NCBI RefSeq assembly: GCF_023923205.1 | Contig: NZ_CP099490.1 | Coordinates: 2,914,001 to 2,978,000 of the forward strand | DNA from: Ornithinimicrobium cryptoxanthini | GTDB taxonomy: Bacteria; Actinomycetota; Actinomycetes; Actinomycetales; Dermatophilaceae | Length of the DNA stretch: 64,000 nucleotides | Direction: 5' to 3' | Shown: positions 56,199 through 64,000 of the stretch, piece by piece | Position numbering within the stretch: position 1 is the first letter of the stretch | How the letters are laid out: each line of letters starts with the position of its first letter | Program-made: the position numbers and the translations under genes | Notes under the pieces: model-generated | The model's input: only the letters and a program-made list of their open reading frames with translations | Told to the model about the DNA's origin: nothing | Databases searched by the model: none

Positions 56199-57232
56199 TC
56201 GTGGTCCGTCACGGCTACCCCGCTCTTCACCGGCCGATACCCATAAGGTCCGACAAAGCAGCCCTGCCCAGGCCCGAACGGACGCCACCTGGCGACCTGG
56301 CCTACTACGACGTAGTGGTCATCGGCGGAGGAGCCGCGGGCCTGTCCGCGGCGCTGGTCCTCTCCCGCGCCCGCCGCAAGGTCCTCGTGGTCGACGCCGG
56401 CGCGCCACGCAACGCCCCCGCCTCCCACATGCACGGCTACCTCTCGCGGGACGGCCTCCCACCTCATGAGCTCCTCGCGGTGGGGCGTGATGAGGTGACG
56501 CGATATAGCGGCGAGGTTGTCGCGGGCACGGTCACTGACCTGGTGCCGGACGGCCGCAACGGCTTCTGGGTGCTTCTCGGCGACGGGCAGCGGATCCCAG
56601 CCCGGCGCCTGCTCGTCACCACTGGTCTTCACGATGAGCTGCCCGACATCCCCGGCCTGTCCGATCGGTGGGCTCGCGACGTGCTGCACTGCCCGTACTG
56701 CCACGGGCACGAGGTCCGCGACCGCCAGCTGGGCGTCATCGGCGGCTCTCCAGGCGCGGTGCGTTACGCCCAGATCGTGCGCCAGTGGACCCACGACCTG
56801 GTCTACTTCACCCCACCCGACCTCCTCACCGCCGCTGAGCGGTCCGAGCTCGTCGCCCGGGCCATCAGGGTCAGGGAGGGCACGGTCGCGCAACTCGTCA
56901 TCGAGGATGACCAGCTCGTCGGCGTGCAGCTGAGTGACGGCTGCGTCGTGCCTCGTGATGCGCTGTTCGTCCCGCCTCGCTTCGTGCCTCACACCGGCCT
57001 CCTGGCCGGCCTCGGCTGCGAGGTCAACGACGACGGTTGGGTGACCACCGACGCCACCGGCCGCACCAGCGTCCCCGGCATCTGGGCTGCCGGGAACGTC
57101 GTGGACCCCCGCGCGCAGGTCATCACCGCCGCGGGAGCCGGCTCTGCATCGGCCATCGCGCTGAACGCAGACCTTGTCGAGGAAGACGTCCGCAACGCCG
57201 TCCGCGACTTCCACCGCGACGTTGCGTCCTGA
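56195..57232 (+). CDS. thioredoxin-reductase-like FAD/NAD(P) oxidoreductase
   Basis: 345 residues from the ATG at 56195, which overlaps the previous stop (ATGA). A 35-residue N-terminal extension precedes the FAD motif VVIGGGAAGLSAAL (44-50). Redox pair C166/C169 in HCPYCHGHEV, typical of the actinobacterial TrxR-like group rather than CATC/CAVC of TrxB. The NAD(P)-binding segment GVIGGSPGAVRYAQ is atypical, with a serine in the glycine motif. C-terminal FAD-binding PGIWAAGNVVDP and AGAGSASAIALNADL. Last gene of the operon; likely recycles a dithiol partner. Confidence 0.88.
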   Translation: MIVVRHGYPALHRPIPIRSDKAALPRPERTPPGDLAYYDVVVIGGGAAGLSAALVLSRARRKVLVVDAGAPRNAPASHMHGYLSRDGLPPHELLAVGRDEVTRYSGEVVAGTVTDLVPDGRNGFWVLLGDGQRIPARRLLVTTGLHDELPDIPGLSDRWARDVLHCPYCHGHEVRDRQLGVIGGSPGAVRYAQIVRQWTHDLVYFTPPDLLTAAERSELVARAIRVREGTVAQLVIEDDQLVGVQLSDGCVVPRDALFVPPRFVPHTGLLAGLGCEVNDDGWVTTDATGRTSVPGIWAAGNVVDPRAQVITAAGAGSASAIALNADLVEEDVRNAVRDFHRDVAS

Positions 57233-57325
57233 GAAACACCGTCTGGCGCTGGTCGTCGTCGACCCGGGCGGGATCATTCGACGAGTGCCACGCGCGCATC
57301 TGGTGACGGGGTGGCGCACACGGCA

Positions 57326-57448
57326 ATGGAGCACCTTGTCCGAGTGCTTGCTGGCGACCTGGGGCAGACCTCCGACAGCGCCACTGTGCGCATTGCCGCA
57401 GAGGCCCTTGCGACCGAGAGTGGTTTACCGTGGTGTGACTACGTGTAG
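57326..57448 (+). CDS. possible 40-residue ORF or gene remnant
   Basis: The frame reads MEHLVRVLAGDLGQTSDSAT, then VRIAAEALATESG and ends PWCDYV. It looks like a helical protein fragment and its frame is open upstream without a stop for about 80 codons, but no ribosome site is visible. The stop lies inside the RelB operator palindrome. It may be the end of a decayed gene. Everything else in 57233-57435 appears non-coding. Confidence 0.25.
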   Translation: MEHLVRVLAGDLGQTSDSATVRIAAEALATESGLPWCDYV

Positions 57449-57451
57449 TCA
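57436..57451. promoter_or_regulatory. RelB operator palindrome
   Basis: TGACTAC-GT-GTAGTCA, perfect 7-bp arms, ending 12 bp before the antitoxin GTG. Position and symmetry fit autoregulation by a ribbon-helix-helix antitoxin. Confidence 0.6.
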
Positions 57452-57463
57452 TGGAGGTGCGCT

Positions 57464-57739
57464 GTGACAGTCAGTGATGTTCCCCGGTCTCTTCGTCTCC
57501 CGGTGGATGTTGACGAACGACTCTCACGGCTAGCGGCAGCCACGGGACGGTCGAAGAGTTTCTACCTCCGCGAACTGGTCACCGCTGGGATCGATGACCT
57601 GGAGTATGCCTACGGGGTGGCCGCTCGAGCGGAAGCCATCCGCGCCGGCCAGCGCGATACCCGGCCGCTTGAGGAGCTGATGTCCGAGATGGGCATCACC
57701 CGCGAGGACCTGGACGCGACGCCTGACCAGCCTGCATGA
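57464..57739 (+). CDS. relB: RelB-type ribbon-helix-helix antitoxin
   Basis: 91 residues. Ribbon-helix-helix at 8-45: RSLRLPVDVDERLSRLA, then TGRSKSFYLRELVTAG, the usual pattern. The C-terminus is acidic (TREDLDATPDQPA) for toxin binding. The GTG has GGAGGTG 5 nt upstream. The ATGA overlap with the toxin couples translation. Confidence 0.9.
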   Translation: MTVSDVPRSLRLPVDVDERLSRLAAATGRSKSFYLRELVTAGIDDLEYAYGVAARAEAIRAGQRDTRPLEELMSEMGITREDLDATPDQPA

Positions 57740-58002
57740 CGTGGAGCATCCGCACCGACCGTGACTTCGACCGGGCGTTAAAGAAGTTGAACCGACAGGC
57801 TGCAGCGCGAGTGTTGAAGGCCCTCACCGCACTGGAGAAGCTGGACGACCCGACGCAACGATGCAAGGCCCTGTCGGGTCCCTACACGGGTCTGTGGGGG
57901 TTACGGGTGGGCGACTACCGTGTGATCCTCGACATCCGGCGCGGCGAACTCGTCATCATCGCCCTCGACGTCGGCAACCGGAGCAGCATCTACGGCTCAT
58001 GA
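57736..58002 (+). CDS. relE: RelE/ParE-type toxin
   Basis: 88 residues. RelE fold signals: FDRALKKLNRQAAARVLKAL, CKALSGPYTGLWGLRVGDYR with the conserved LRVGDYRVILDI strand and the final IALDVGNRSSIYGS. R66 and the C-terminal Tyr are in the usual catalytic positions for an mRNA-cleaving RelE; ParE-type gyrase activity is less likely. Confidence 0.9.
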   Translation: MTWSIRTDRDFDRALKKLNRQAAARVLKALTALEKLDDPTQRCKALSGPYTGLWGLRVGDYRVILDIRRGELVIIALDVGNRSSIYGS

Positions 58003-58184
58003 ATCCGTCGGAGTCGGGCGTCGCAAGGCGGGTCGGAGCAACACGCCGATGATTCCTGACGAATAGGCAACGCAGCACGCACCAACTGGATGCCGTGCGA
58101 ACTTGACCCACCATCGTGGCACTTCTGGATGATGCAGATTGCCACGTCTAGGAAGCGTAGGTCTCAGAAGGGGTGGCGTAGGGA

Positions 58185-58340
58185 CTAGCGGTCCGACCTC
58201 AGCTTGAGCCAGCCCCAGGCGGCGGTGGCGAGGAACAACAGGAGGCCGATGAACAGCAACCACAGCAGTCCTTCGATGAGTGCGCCGACAAGGGCGAACA
58301 CGAGCCAGAGGGCGAGCAGGGCGATGACGAGGGTCTTCAT
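58185..58340 (-). CDS. 51-residue hydrophobic membrane protein
   Basis: Short gene. Two hydrophobic helices (VIALLALWLVFALVGALIEG; WLLFIGLLLFLATAAWGW) and a basic end KLRSDR. Very short proteins with this layout are common in actinobacteria; function unknown. GGAAGAG lies 8 nt before the ATG at 58340. Divergent from the SQR-like gene. The interval 58003-58184 after relE shows no gene. Confidence 0.7.
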   Translation of the reverse strand: MKTLVIALLALWLVFALVGALIEGLLWLLFIGLLLFLATAAWGWLKLRSDR

Positions 58341-58458
58341 CTGCTCACTCTTCCACGTGCCAAGCACGCCACACTCGGTTGGGTGCCAGCTCGAGAGCGG
58401 TGCTGGGCTGCGGAACGTAGGCTCGTGCGAACGGCAGCACCCGAGGACGGGAGAGACC

Positions 58459-59637
58459 ATGGCATCGCACGACGTCGTCATCGTGGGTGGTGGCAATGCT
58501 GGCATCTCGCTGGCCGCGCGGCTGCGCCGCATCGGGTGCCGGGACGTGGCAGTCATCGCCCCAGACCCGGTCCACCGCTACCGACCGCTGCTCAACTACG
58601 TCGGCGGCGGGCAGGCGTCGATGTCGCGCCTCACCCGGCAGATGACGGCGGTCATGCCGACCGGCTGCACCTGGCTCCCGCACCGCGCCGTGGCCGTTCA
58701 CCCCGACGAGCGCGAGGTCGAGCTCGACACCGGTGAGCGGATCGGCTGCGGCGACCTCGTCATCGCCCCTGGCCTCGAGCCGGACCTCGCGGCGATCCCC
58801 GGCTTGGTCGAGGCGATGGACGCGGGATGGTCCGTCACCGCGCACCTGAGCTCGCGCGCCGAGGACACCTGGACGGCGATCAGGCGTATGACGCGGGGCC
58901 GGGTGGTCTTCACCATCCCTCCCGAGCCCGCACCCTGCGGCGGCACCGCGCTCAAGCCCCTCTTCCTCGCGTGTGACCACTGGCGTCGAGAAGGCGTCCT
59001 GGACGACATCGACGTCCGGCTCGTCACGCCATACTCCTCGCTCCTTGACCTGCCGTTCACCGACCGGCGGGTGGAGCCACACCTGCAGCGGTTCGGGGTG
59101 ACCGTCCACCACGACGCGACCGTGGCGTCGCTGGACCACCAGGCCCGGACCGTCACGCTGCGCACCCCGAGCGGCGAGGAGGTGGTGGACGAGGTGGACC
59201 AGGCCTTTGTCGTGCCGCACTACCGCGCGCCAGGCTGGCTGGCCTCGCTCGCCGGTGACGACACCGGCGGCCTGGTCGACATCGACCCGGGCACGCTCGC
59301 CCACCACCGCCTCCCCCGCGTGTGGAGCCTGGGCGACGTGGCCCACGTGCGCACGCGCCCCTCTGGCGGGGCACTGCGCAGCCAGGTCGAGGTGCTCGCC
59401 GACAACATCCGGCGCGGACGGACCGGTGAGAGTCTGCGGCACTACGACGGCTACACGATCATCCCCATCACCGTGGACCGGCGACGCCTGCTGCTCGCCG
59501 AGTTCGACCGGACGGGCAAGCCGCAGCCGACGACGACCCTGATCGACCTCACCGTCCCCCGCCGCCTGCTGTGGGCCTTCGACCGATATGTCGAGCCGGT
59601 CGTCTACTTCCGAGCGCTCCTCAAGGGTCGCGTCTGA
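58459..59637 (+). CDS. sulfide:quinone-reductase-like flavoprotein
   Basis: 392 residues from the ATG at 58459 with GGGAGAG 3 nt upstream. FAD motif VVIVGGGNAGISLAAR at 6-21, then DPVHRYRPLLNYVGGG as in the SQR family. C160 sits where the first redox Cys of SQR is (PEPAPCGGTALKPLF). The second SQR cysteine, in GYTSCPL, is replaced by Ile: GYTIIPITV at 331-339. The terminal helix EPVVYFRALLKGR is the SQR membrane-contact type. It may be a modified SQR that handles another sulfur donor, or an NADH:quinone-type enzyme. Confidence 0.8.
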   Translation: MASHDVVIVGGGNAGISLAARLRRIGCRDVAVIAPDPVHRYRPLLNYVGGGQASMSRLTRQMTAVMPTGCTWLPHRAVAVHPDEREVELDTGERIGCGDLVIAPGLEPDLAAIPGLVEAMDAGWSVTAHLSSRAEDTWTAIRRMTRGRVVFTIPPEPAPCGGTALKPLFLACDHWRREGVLDDIDVRLVTPYSSLLDLPFTDRRVEPHLQRFGVTVHHDATVASLDHQARTVTLRTPSGEEVVDEVDQAFVVPHYRAPGWLASLAGDDTGGLVDIDPGTLAHHRLPRVWSLGDVAHVRTRPSGGALRSQVEVLADNIRRGRTGESLRHYDGYTIIPITVDRRRLLLAEFDRTGKPQPTTTLIDLTVPRRLLWAFDRYVEPVVYFRALLKGRV

Positions 59638-60063
59638 CCGGAGGCATTCCGCCCACTTTAGGGCAGCGTCGATCCGGCTCCCTTCTGTTGTCAAGGGGTC
59701 GGGATCGGCTCACTGACAGCACCCGGTGCCGGGCAGGTTGAACAGAATCGACGCCGCGTCAGCCGTCATGCATAGGCTTGAACACGCTCGTGGTCCTCGC
59801 TACTGATGTCCTGAGCAACACCCATGCTGGCGCAGGGCCACGAACCCTCACGTCAACGCCACACCACGCTCGAAGTTGAAGAGCCGGATTACGTGGCTAC
59901 TCTGCGATATTGTCACACGCATGTTCTTGCCGGTTTCGATCAAGCACGCGCCCCCCGAGACACCACGGCCGCGACCACAAACTGCCAATTTCGGGGACAC
60001 GCCTCACATAACGCACCAGATCCCCCCTGATGAAGGTGCCTTTTTCAGCTCTTCGGGGGAGGC
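59638..60063. other. intergenic region at the edge of the low-GC segment
   Basis: No convincing gene in 426 bp. Short open frames are present but lack codon bias and start signals. GC falls from left to right. CCCGG-TG-CCGGG near 59730 is the only hairpin seen. The promoter of the 555-residue protein gene is expected near the right end; GATATTGT around 59906 is an AT-rich candidate -10. Confidence 0.5.
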
Positions 60064-61731
60064 GTGACACAAGAGAGTCCACCACCCCAACCGCGCGCGG
60101 CGATTGGGGCACGTTCGCAGACGCGACGCTTCGCCGAATCGTTAACGGCAATTGCAGCATTCGGGGGCGTTTCATATTTATGCGTACAGACGCTTCAGGC
60201 TGGCCAGTTGCCGTCACTCTGGCTAGCGGCTGCCGTGGCGTGTCTCAGCATAGTTCACTATTTTGTGCGCATCTGGGCCACGGGTCGAGAAACCACCCTC
60301 AGACCAGACCCAGCACCGCCCCTTTCTTTCACTCCCAGCCCGATCTACTCCCCTGAAGAAGTGTTGCTTTTCTCGCGCGCGCTCCTTCAGCCCGCGGTTG
60401 TCTTCGACCGCATTAAGGAATCTGTCACCCCGCTGACGCGAGCACACCAGGTTTCCACGCGATACTGGCTACACTCTCCTAATAGGGCAGCACGCGACGG
60501 CTTCTTGAGAGTTCCCGTTCTAAGGCCAGAGAAGGGCGTCCTGTTCGACGACTTCCAAGTCCTAGACTCCTCTGGCGCAGAAGTTCCGTCTCTATCGTTC
60601 CCTGAAGCGACAGAGTATTGTTGCGCCGTGTTGAACAGCATCGCCACTCTATTAGATAATGAAAAGTATGATGTCTATCTAACTGAGTACGAGGAAACCC
60701 TGCGTGAATACGTTGGGGGTCCGCCGCCTATCGGAAGGGAGCGAAGAGACGCCGAAGTATGGCTTGGCAAGTTGCAGGGAGCCATGGGCGGAGACTCCGA
60801 CATCGCTGACATACTAACTCGAACCGCCGCACTACTAACGAGCAGCTATTGCATAATCGCCCTATTTCCGGTAGCGAGCGAATCAGGCCCAAATGAAACG
60901 ACTACTCCCGTTATCTTTGAGACACGGTCGAGAATAATCCTTGACCGCAGAAGGAGTGGACCAAAATGGGTGCAAGCGATCAAGGCGGTGGCTGGCCTGC
61001 CCGGCAAGGCCCTCGGCTTGCGTTCGCTACATTTCACATATCCATTGGCCCGCGCACACTGGGCGAAGAGTTACCATCTTGAGTTCTTTGGCCCAGAGGG
61101 CACCTACCTATTACGGCAGGGATTTCCCACGAGACACTTGGCCCTACAATTCAGCTATCACGCATTTAGACGGAGATTAGGGCAGCGGTATTCGCATTTG
61201 TACATTCGCGGGGCAAAGTCGAGCACGAAGCGGGACGAGGTGAGCTTCACGTTCCGAGAGCGCCCACCAGGATCGCTAGGATCGGCCGCCGCTACGGCCG
61301 CTGGATCCTTCGTGATCCTCTTTGGCGCCGCCAGCTATTTCAATAAATACGACGAACCAGCTACTCTTAGCATGTTCACGCTACTCCTAGCATTCCCCGC
61401 GGCTGCCGCAGCTTGGGTCGGCATAGACAGAACGCACAACTTTTTTGGCGGTTCGGCAAAGGCGCGCGTTATTAGTCTTACTACGTTTGCGGTATCCGTG
61501 TTTGCAGTGCTGGCATCGCTCAAAGTCGACTGGCCACCAGATTTCCCGAGGTTCGGCGACGCCGACGGTCAGATTTTGGGATATCCTTGGCCCTGGGGAG
61601 GTCTGCTCGTGGTGTCGGGGGCGACCATGCTGGTCGCGGTCTATCTCTGGCTGTCCGAGGCGATCATGTACGCGAGGTTTAGCGGCAGGGCACCAGACGG
61701 GGTGGACAAGACCTGGGATGAGGTGATGTGA
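60064..61731 (+). CDS. six-TM protein with large soluble middle domain, atypical composition
   Basis: 555 residues, no family recognised. Two N-terminal helices (AESLTAIAAFGGVSYLCVQT; LPSLWLAAAVACLSIVHYFV), a soluble domain of about 300 residues (about 75-395), then four helices (SAAATAAGSFVILFGAASYF; LSMFTLLLAFPAAAAAWVGI; ISLTTFAVSVFAVLASLKV; LLVVSGATMLVAVYLWLSEA). Codons such as TTA, ATA and AGA, rare elsewhere in the window, are frequent, indicating transfer. The domain layout recalls membrane effectors, but no catalytic motif is visible. It lies between the SQR-like gene and a type I restriction gene, so a defence role is possible but unproven. Start GTG 60064; GGGGGAGG is unusually close. 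Confidence 0.7.
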   Translation: MTQESPPPQPRAAIGARSQTRRFAESLTAIAAFGGVSYLCVQTLQAGQLPSLWLAAAVACLSIVHYFVRIWATGRETTLRPDPAPPLSFTPSPIYSPEEVLLFSRALLQPAVVFDRIKESVTPLTRAHQVSTRYWLHSPNRAARDGFLRVPVLRPEKGVLFDDFQVLDSSGAEVPSLSFPEATEYCCAVLNSIATLLDNEKYDVYLTEYEETLREYVGGPPPIGRERRDAEVWLGKLQGAMGGDSDIADILTRTAALLTSSYCIIALFPVASESGPNETTTPVIFETRSRIILDRRRSGPKWVQAIKAVAGLPGKALGLRSLHFTYPLARAHWAKSYHLEFFGPEGTYLLRQGFPTRHLALQFSYHAFRRRLGQRYSHLYIRGAKSSTKRDEVSFTFRERPPGSLGSAAATAAGSFVILFGAASYFNKYDEPATLSMFTLLLAFPAAAAAWVGIDRTHNFFGGSAKARVISLTTFAVSVFAVLASLKVDWPPDFPRFGDADGQILGYPWPWGGLLVVSGATMLVAVYLWLSEAIMYARFSGRAPDGVDKTWDEVM

Positions 61732-61819
61732 TGGCCGCTAGATGGCTTGACTTGACGTGGTACTCTGTCGCACCCGTGAATGTTACGACGGTGCGGCACC
61801 GTTTCAGGGAGGTTACGAA

Positions 61820-62128
61820 GTGCGTTCCCTACTAGGTCACTTGCTTGGCTCCGCCGTGTGGAGCGCCCCGGCGGTCGACGGCACGCCGCTTGCTGTGGAC
61901 ACCACACCCGACGGAGCCCAGCGCGATGAGGAGGCTCTCAAACGGGAGGAGGAGGAGGCTTTTCAGAGCATCACGGAGTTCCTCGCTTCGGATGAGGAGT
62001 TCGTGTCTGCCTATCTGAAGGCGAGAGCGCGTATCAGCACCGAGACTGATAGATCGAGCTCCGGACGGCAGCGTCGCGCCCGACGCCCACCCAAGCTCAG
62101 CGCTACGTTGCGGCCGCATCACGCCTAG
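61820..62128 (+). CDS. small charged hypothetical protein
   Basis: 102 residues from the GTG at 61820, with AGGGAGG 8 nt upstream, a good ribosome site. A hydrophobic start (VRSLLGHLLGSAVWSAP) is followed by an acidic helix (DEEALKREEEEAFQSITEFL) and a basic end (GRQRRARRPPKLSA). No family recognised. Same direction as the six-TM protein gene, 88 bp after it; they could be co-transcribed. Confidence 0.55.
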   Translation: MRSLLGHLLGSAVWSAPAVDGTPLAVDTTPDGAQRDEEALKREEEEAFQSITEFLASDEEFVSAYLKARARISTETDRSSSGRQRRARRPPKLSATLRPHHA

Positions 62129-62545
62129 TTCGCCGCTGCGCGGGCCCCTCGGTCCCCCGCGATAGAGTCCAACAAGTTTGCCGTACATGTGCAGCGTGCG
62201 GCTCCTCGCGCAAACTTCGGGATCCTGCCAGGGAGACACACTCACCCCCTCGTAGTACGGCCAGCATCCCGCCGTCTGCAGACGTCCAGATCACGCACGC
62301 TTGGGCGCATGAGACTCTTGAGGGGCCTATAACGGCCCCGTTTGTCCGTTGGACGAGCAACGACTTTCCTTTCATGGACGCCCCCGCCGAGTCGCCAGCC
62401 ACGATCAGGGTCGCTTGCCTAGGAAGTTGCCCAGCACGGTGAGCGAGGTAGTGAGGCCCACTCTGCACCCTGTCGCCAGAACTGCATGGACACGTTGAGC
62501 AAACCTCGCTGACTCAGGGCCCGGTGGAACCAGAGCCCGCCCTGC
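62129..62545. other. intergenic region before the HsdR gene end
   Basis: 417 bp between the small charged protein (+) and the end of hsdR (-). Open frames on the minus strand across 62103-62468 lack codon bias and ribosome sites. I see no repeat, tRNA or clear terminator. Confidence 0.5.
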
Positions 62546-64000
62546 CTACCGGCCAGTCTGGTTGCCAGGAGAGCGTGCCGTAAGCATACGCGGAGCCATC
62601 GCCTCCATCTGGTCCATCACCTGCTTGACTGCCGCCTGCGACTGGTCCGGTGGATATCCGTGCTTGAGCAGCAGCCGCTTGATCGTGGTCCGCAGCTTGG
62701 CCCGCACGTCTTCTCGCACCGTCCAGTCCGTGCGGATGTCGCGGCGCATCACCGTCACGAGGTCACGCGCGATCTCAGCCAACTTCCCCTCCCCCAGCGT
62801 GTGGACGGCGGACTCGTTCAGGCTCACCGCGTCATAGAAGGTGAGTTCATCGATCTCCAGTGGGGGGTCAAACCTCTTGCCGCGATCGTGCTCGGCCACG
62901 GTCTCCCTCGCGAGAGCGACGAGCTCGGCGATCACCTCGGCCGAGGTGAGCTGCTGGTTGGTGTACTTGCGCATGACCTCAGCAATCCGCTCGGAAAAGG
63001 CACGTTGCCGGATCGTGTTGGTGCCGGTGGCCTTGATTGACTCTCGTGCCACAAGGTCCCGCAGCGCCTCGATCGCCAGATGCGGGTTCTCCGCCTGCTG
63101 GGTCTGGGTGATGAAGTCCGGTCCCAGATCCATCAGACTCGGCCGCGGCATGCCAGCCGCCTCATAGATGTCGAGCACCTCCCCGATCTCGGTGCTCTGC
63201 GCGATGAGTGAGCCGAGCAGCCGCTCGACATCTGCCGGGATCGGCTCGCCGCTGGCCTGGCGCGCCTCAGCGTCCAGCTTGGCCATCCAGACGCGCACTT
63301 CTTCGTAGAAGCGCACCGTGGGACGGATCTCCTCCAGCTGCCCTGAGGCCGAGCACAGGGCCCAGGCGCGAGCGAGAGCTGTGGACTGCCGGCGGTATGT
63401 CGTGGCGAGGCCCATGCCGGCTTCCTCACCTGATCCTTCGGTCGCCTGGTTGCCGGGTGTGGCCGGGTTGCGCAGATAGTTAACCATCCGCGTCACTACG
63501 TGGAACCATGCCCTGGCGTCACCGCGACTGGCGCGATCGGAGTAGTCCTGACGCCAGTTGAAGCCGGCTGTCAGCGCATCAAGCTGGTCCACCAGCTCGT
63601 GGGTCAGCGTGATCGCACCACTGAAGTCTCGGCCCAGCGGCTTCGTCTCCTGGTCCGATGGGGTGTATTCCGCGAGCGCCGCCTGCAGGTTCTCTGCCAG
63701 CGGGGCGTAGGCCACGAGCAGACCGTCATGCTTGCCGCGGAAGGTGCGGTTGACGCGGGCCAGCGTCTGCATGAGCAGGGCGCCCTTGAGCGGCCGGTCG
63801 AGATAGAGCGTGTGCAACGGGGGCGAGTCATAGCCGGTCAGCATCATGTCCTTGACGATGACCAGTTCCAGCTCGTCATCCTCATTCTTCAGGCGCGCCT
63901 TGATCGCCTTGTTCTCCGACTCCCGCCGCACGTGGTCGGACACCGGTGGTTCGTCGGTGGGGTCCCCGGAGTAGACGACCTTGATCCGCCCCTTGTCCAG
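62546..64000 (-). CDS. hsdR: type I restriction enzyme R subunit (HsdR), C-terminal half
   Basis: The ATP-dependent translocase/endonuclease subunit of a type I restriction-modification system. 484 residues are visible; the frame is open at base 64000 and the upstream residues (LDKGRIKVVYSGDPTDEPP) continue the helicase. Helicase motifs: VIVKDMMLTGYDSPPLHTLY, then LLMQTLARVNRTFRGK (motif VI). The remainder (about 110-484) is the helical C-terminal domain that contacts the modification complex. The nuclease PD-(D/E)XK part and most of the helicase lie outside the window, as would hsdM and hsdS. Confidence 0.93.
   Translation of the reverse strand: MDKGRIKVVYSGDPTDEPPVSDHVRRESENKAIKARLKNEDDELELVIVKDMMLTGYDSPPLHTLYLDRPLKGALLMQTLARVNRTFRGKHDGLLVAYAPLAENLQAALAEYTPSDQETKPLGRDFSGAITLTHELVDQLDALTAGFNWRQDYSDRASRGDARAWFHVVTRMVNYLRNPATPGNQATEGSGEEAGMGLATTYRRQSTALARAWALCSASGQLEEIRPTVRFYEEVRVWMAKLDAEARQASGEPIPADVERLLGSLIAQSTEIGEVLDIYEAAGMPRPSLMDLGPDFITQTQQAENPHLAIEALRDLVARESIKATGTNTIRQRAFSERIAEVMRKYTNQQLTSAEVIAELVALARETVAEHDRGKRFDPPLEIDELTFYDAVSLNESAVHTLGEGKLAEIARDLVTVMRRDIRTDWTVREDVRAKLRTTIKRLLLKHGYPPDQSQAAVKQVMDQMEAMAPRMLTARSPGNQTGR

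Noticed and set aside
59638..60063. Attachment site or integrase remnant at the left edge of the low-GC segment
   Set aside because: No tRNA, integrase or matching direct repeat was found on either side.

Overview
The window is high-GC actinobacterial chromosome. The evidence is the strong G/C bias at third codon positions, many GTG starts, a GlgE-type alpha-glucan pathway, MeaB with a B12-type acyl-CoA mutase, an Lsr2-like domain and many leaderless genes. Gene content suggests a relative of the Intrasporangiaceae/Ornithinimicrobium group; the genus is an inference. Most of the window reads as core chromosome. The right end (about 59.6-62.1 kb) has visibly lower GC and different codon use and looks acquired.

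Layout. (1) 1-1.4 kb: end of a crotonase gene coupled to a YbjN-like gene. (2) 1.4-18.2 kb: alpha-glucan/trehalose block: glgX, two unrelated genes, glgP, then the co-directional run glgE-treS-pep2::glgB-pgm. A dimeric repeat with an exact 32-bp period occurs three times here, twice over the stop codons of glgX and glgP and once inside the linker of the Pep2-GlgB fusion. (3) 18.4-20.7 kb: YbbN-like protein and a lipoprotein. (4) 20.9-26.3 kb: tight operon thiolase-meaB-GNAT-DUF1353-acyl-CoA mutase; the mutase carries isobutyryl-CoA-mutase specificity residues. (5) 26.4-34.4 kb: DoxX protein, small conserved genes, a pRiA4b-type protein, an ERCC4-Lsr2 nuclease followed by a SWIM/SNF2 helicase, and a VapBC pair. 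(6) 34.4-37.0 kb: glutaryl-CoA dehydrogenase-like protein, an AlaDH/PNT-family enzyme and a 44-residue basic protein. (7) 37.0-44.4 kb: one leftward operon with two FtsX-type ABC exporters behind an operator-like inverted repeat. (8) 44.7-52.0 kb: NERD-RDD fusion, DUF2254 protein, stand-alone receiver, a degenerate histidine kinase translationally coupled to an intact kinase, and a LuxR-type regulator. (9) 52.1-57.2 kb: operon of MDR oxidoreductase, ABC transporter, DUF4386 and membrane proteins and a CPYC flavoprotein. (10) 57.3-59.6 kb: RelBE-type pair with palindromic operator, small hydrophobic protein, SQR-like flavoprotein. (11) 59.6-64 kb: low-GC six-TM protein, a small acidic/basic protein, and the C-terminal half of a type I restriction HsdR running off the right edge.

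How the parts work together. GlgE, TreS, Pep2 and GlgB form the trehalose-to-glucan route: TreS makes maltose, Pep2 phosphorylates it, GlgE polymerises maltose-1-phosphate and GlgB branches. GlgX and GlgP debranch and phosphorolyse, and Pgm interconverts glucose phosphates. The kinase/pseudokinase/regulator group diverges from the MDR-ABC operon and is the obvious candidate regulator for it. Ten to twelve genes have a TANNNT-like -10 box placed 6-7 nt before the start codon, the leaderless arrangement, and I used this to choose starts.
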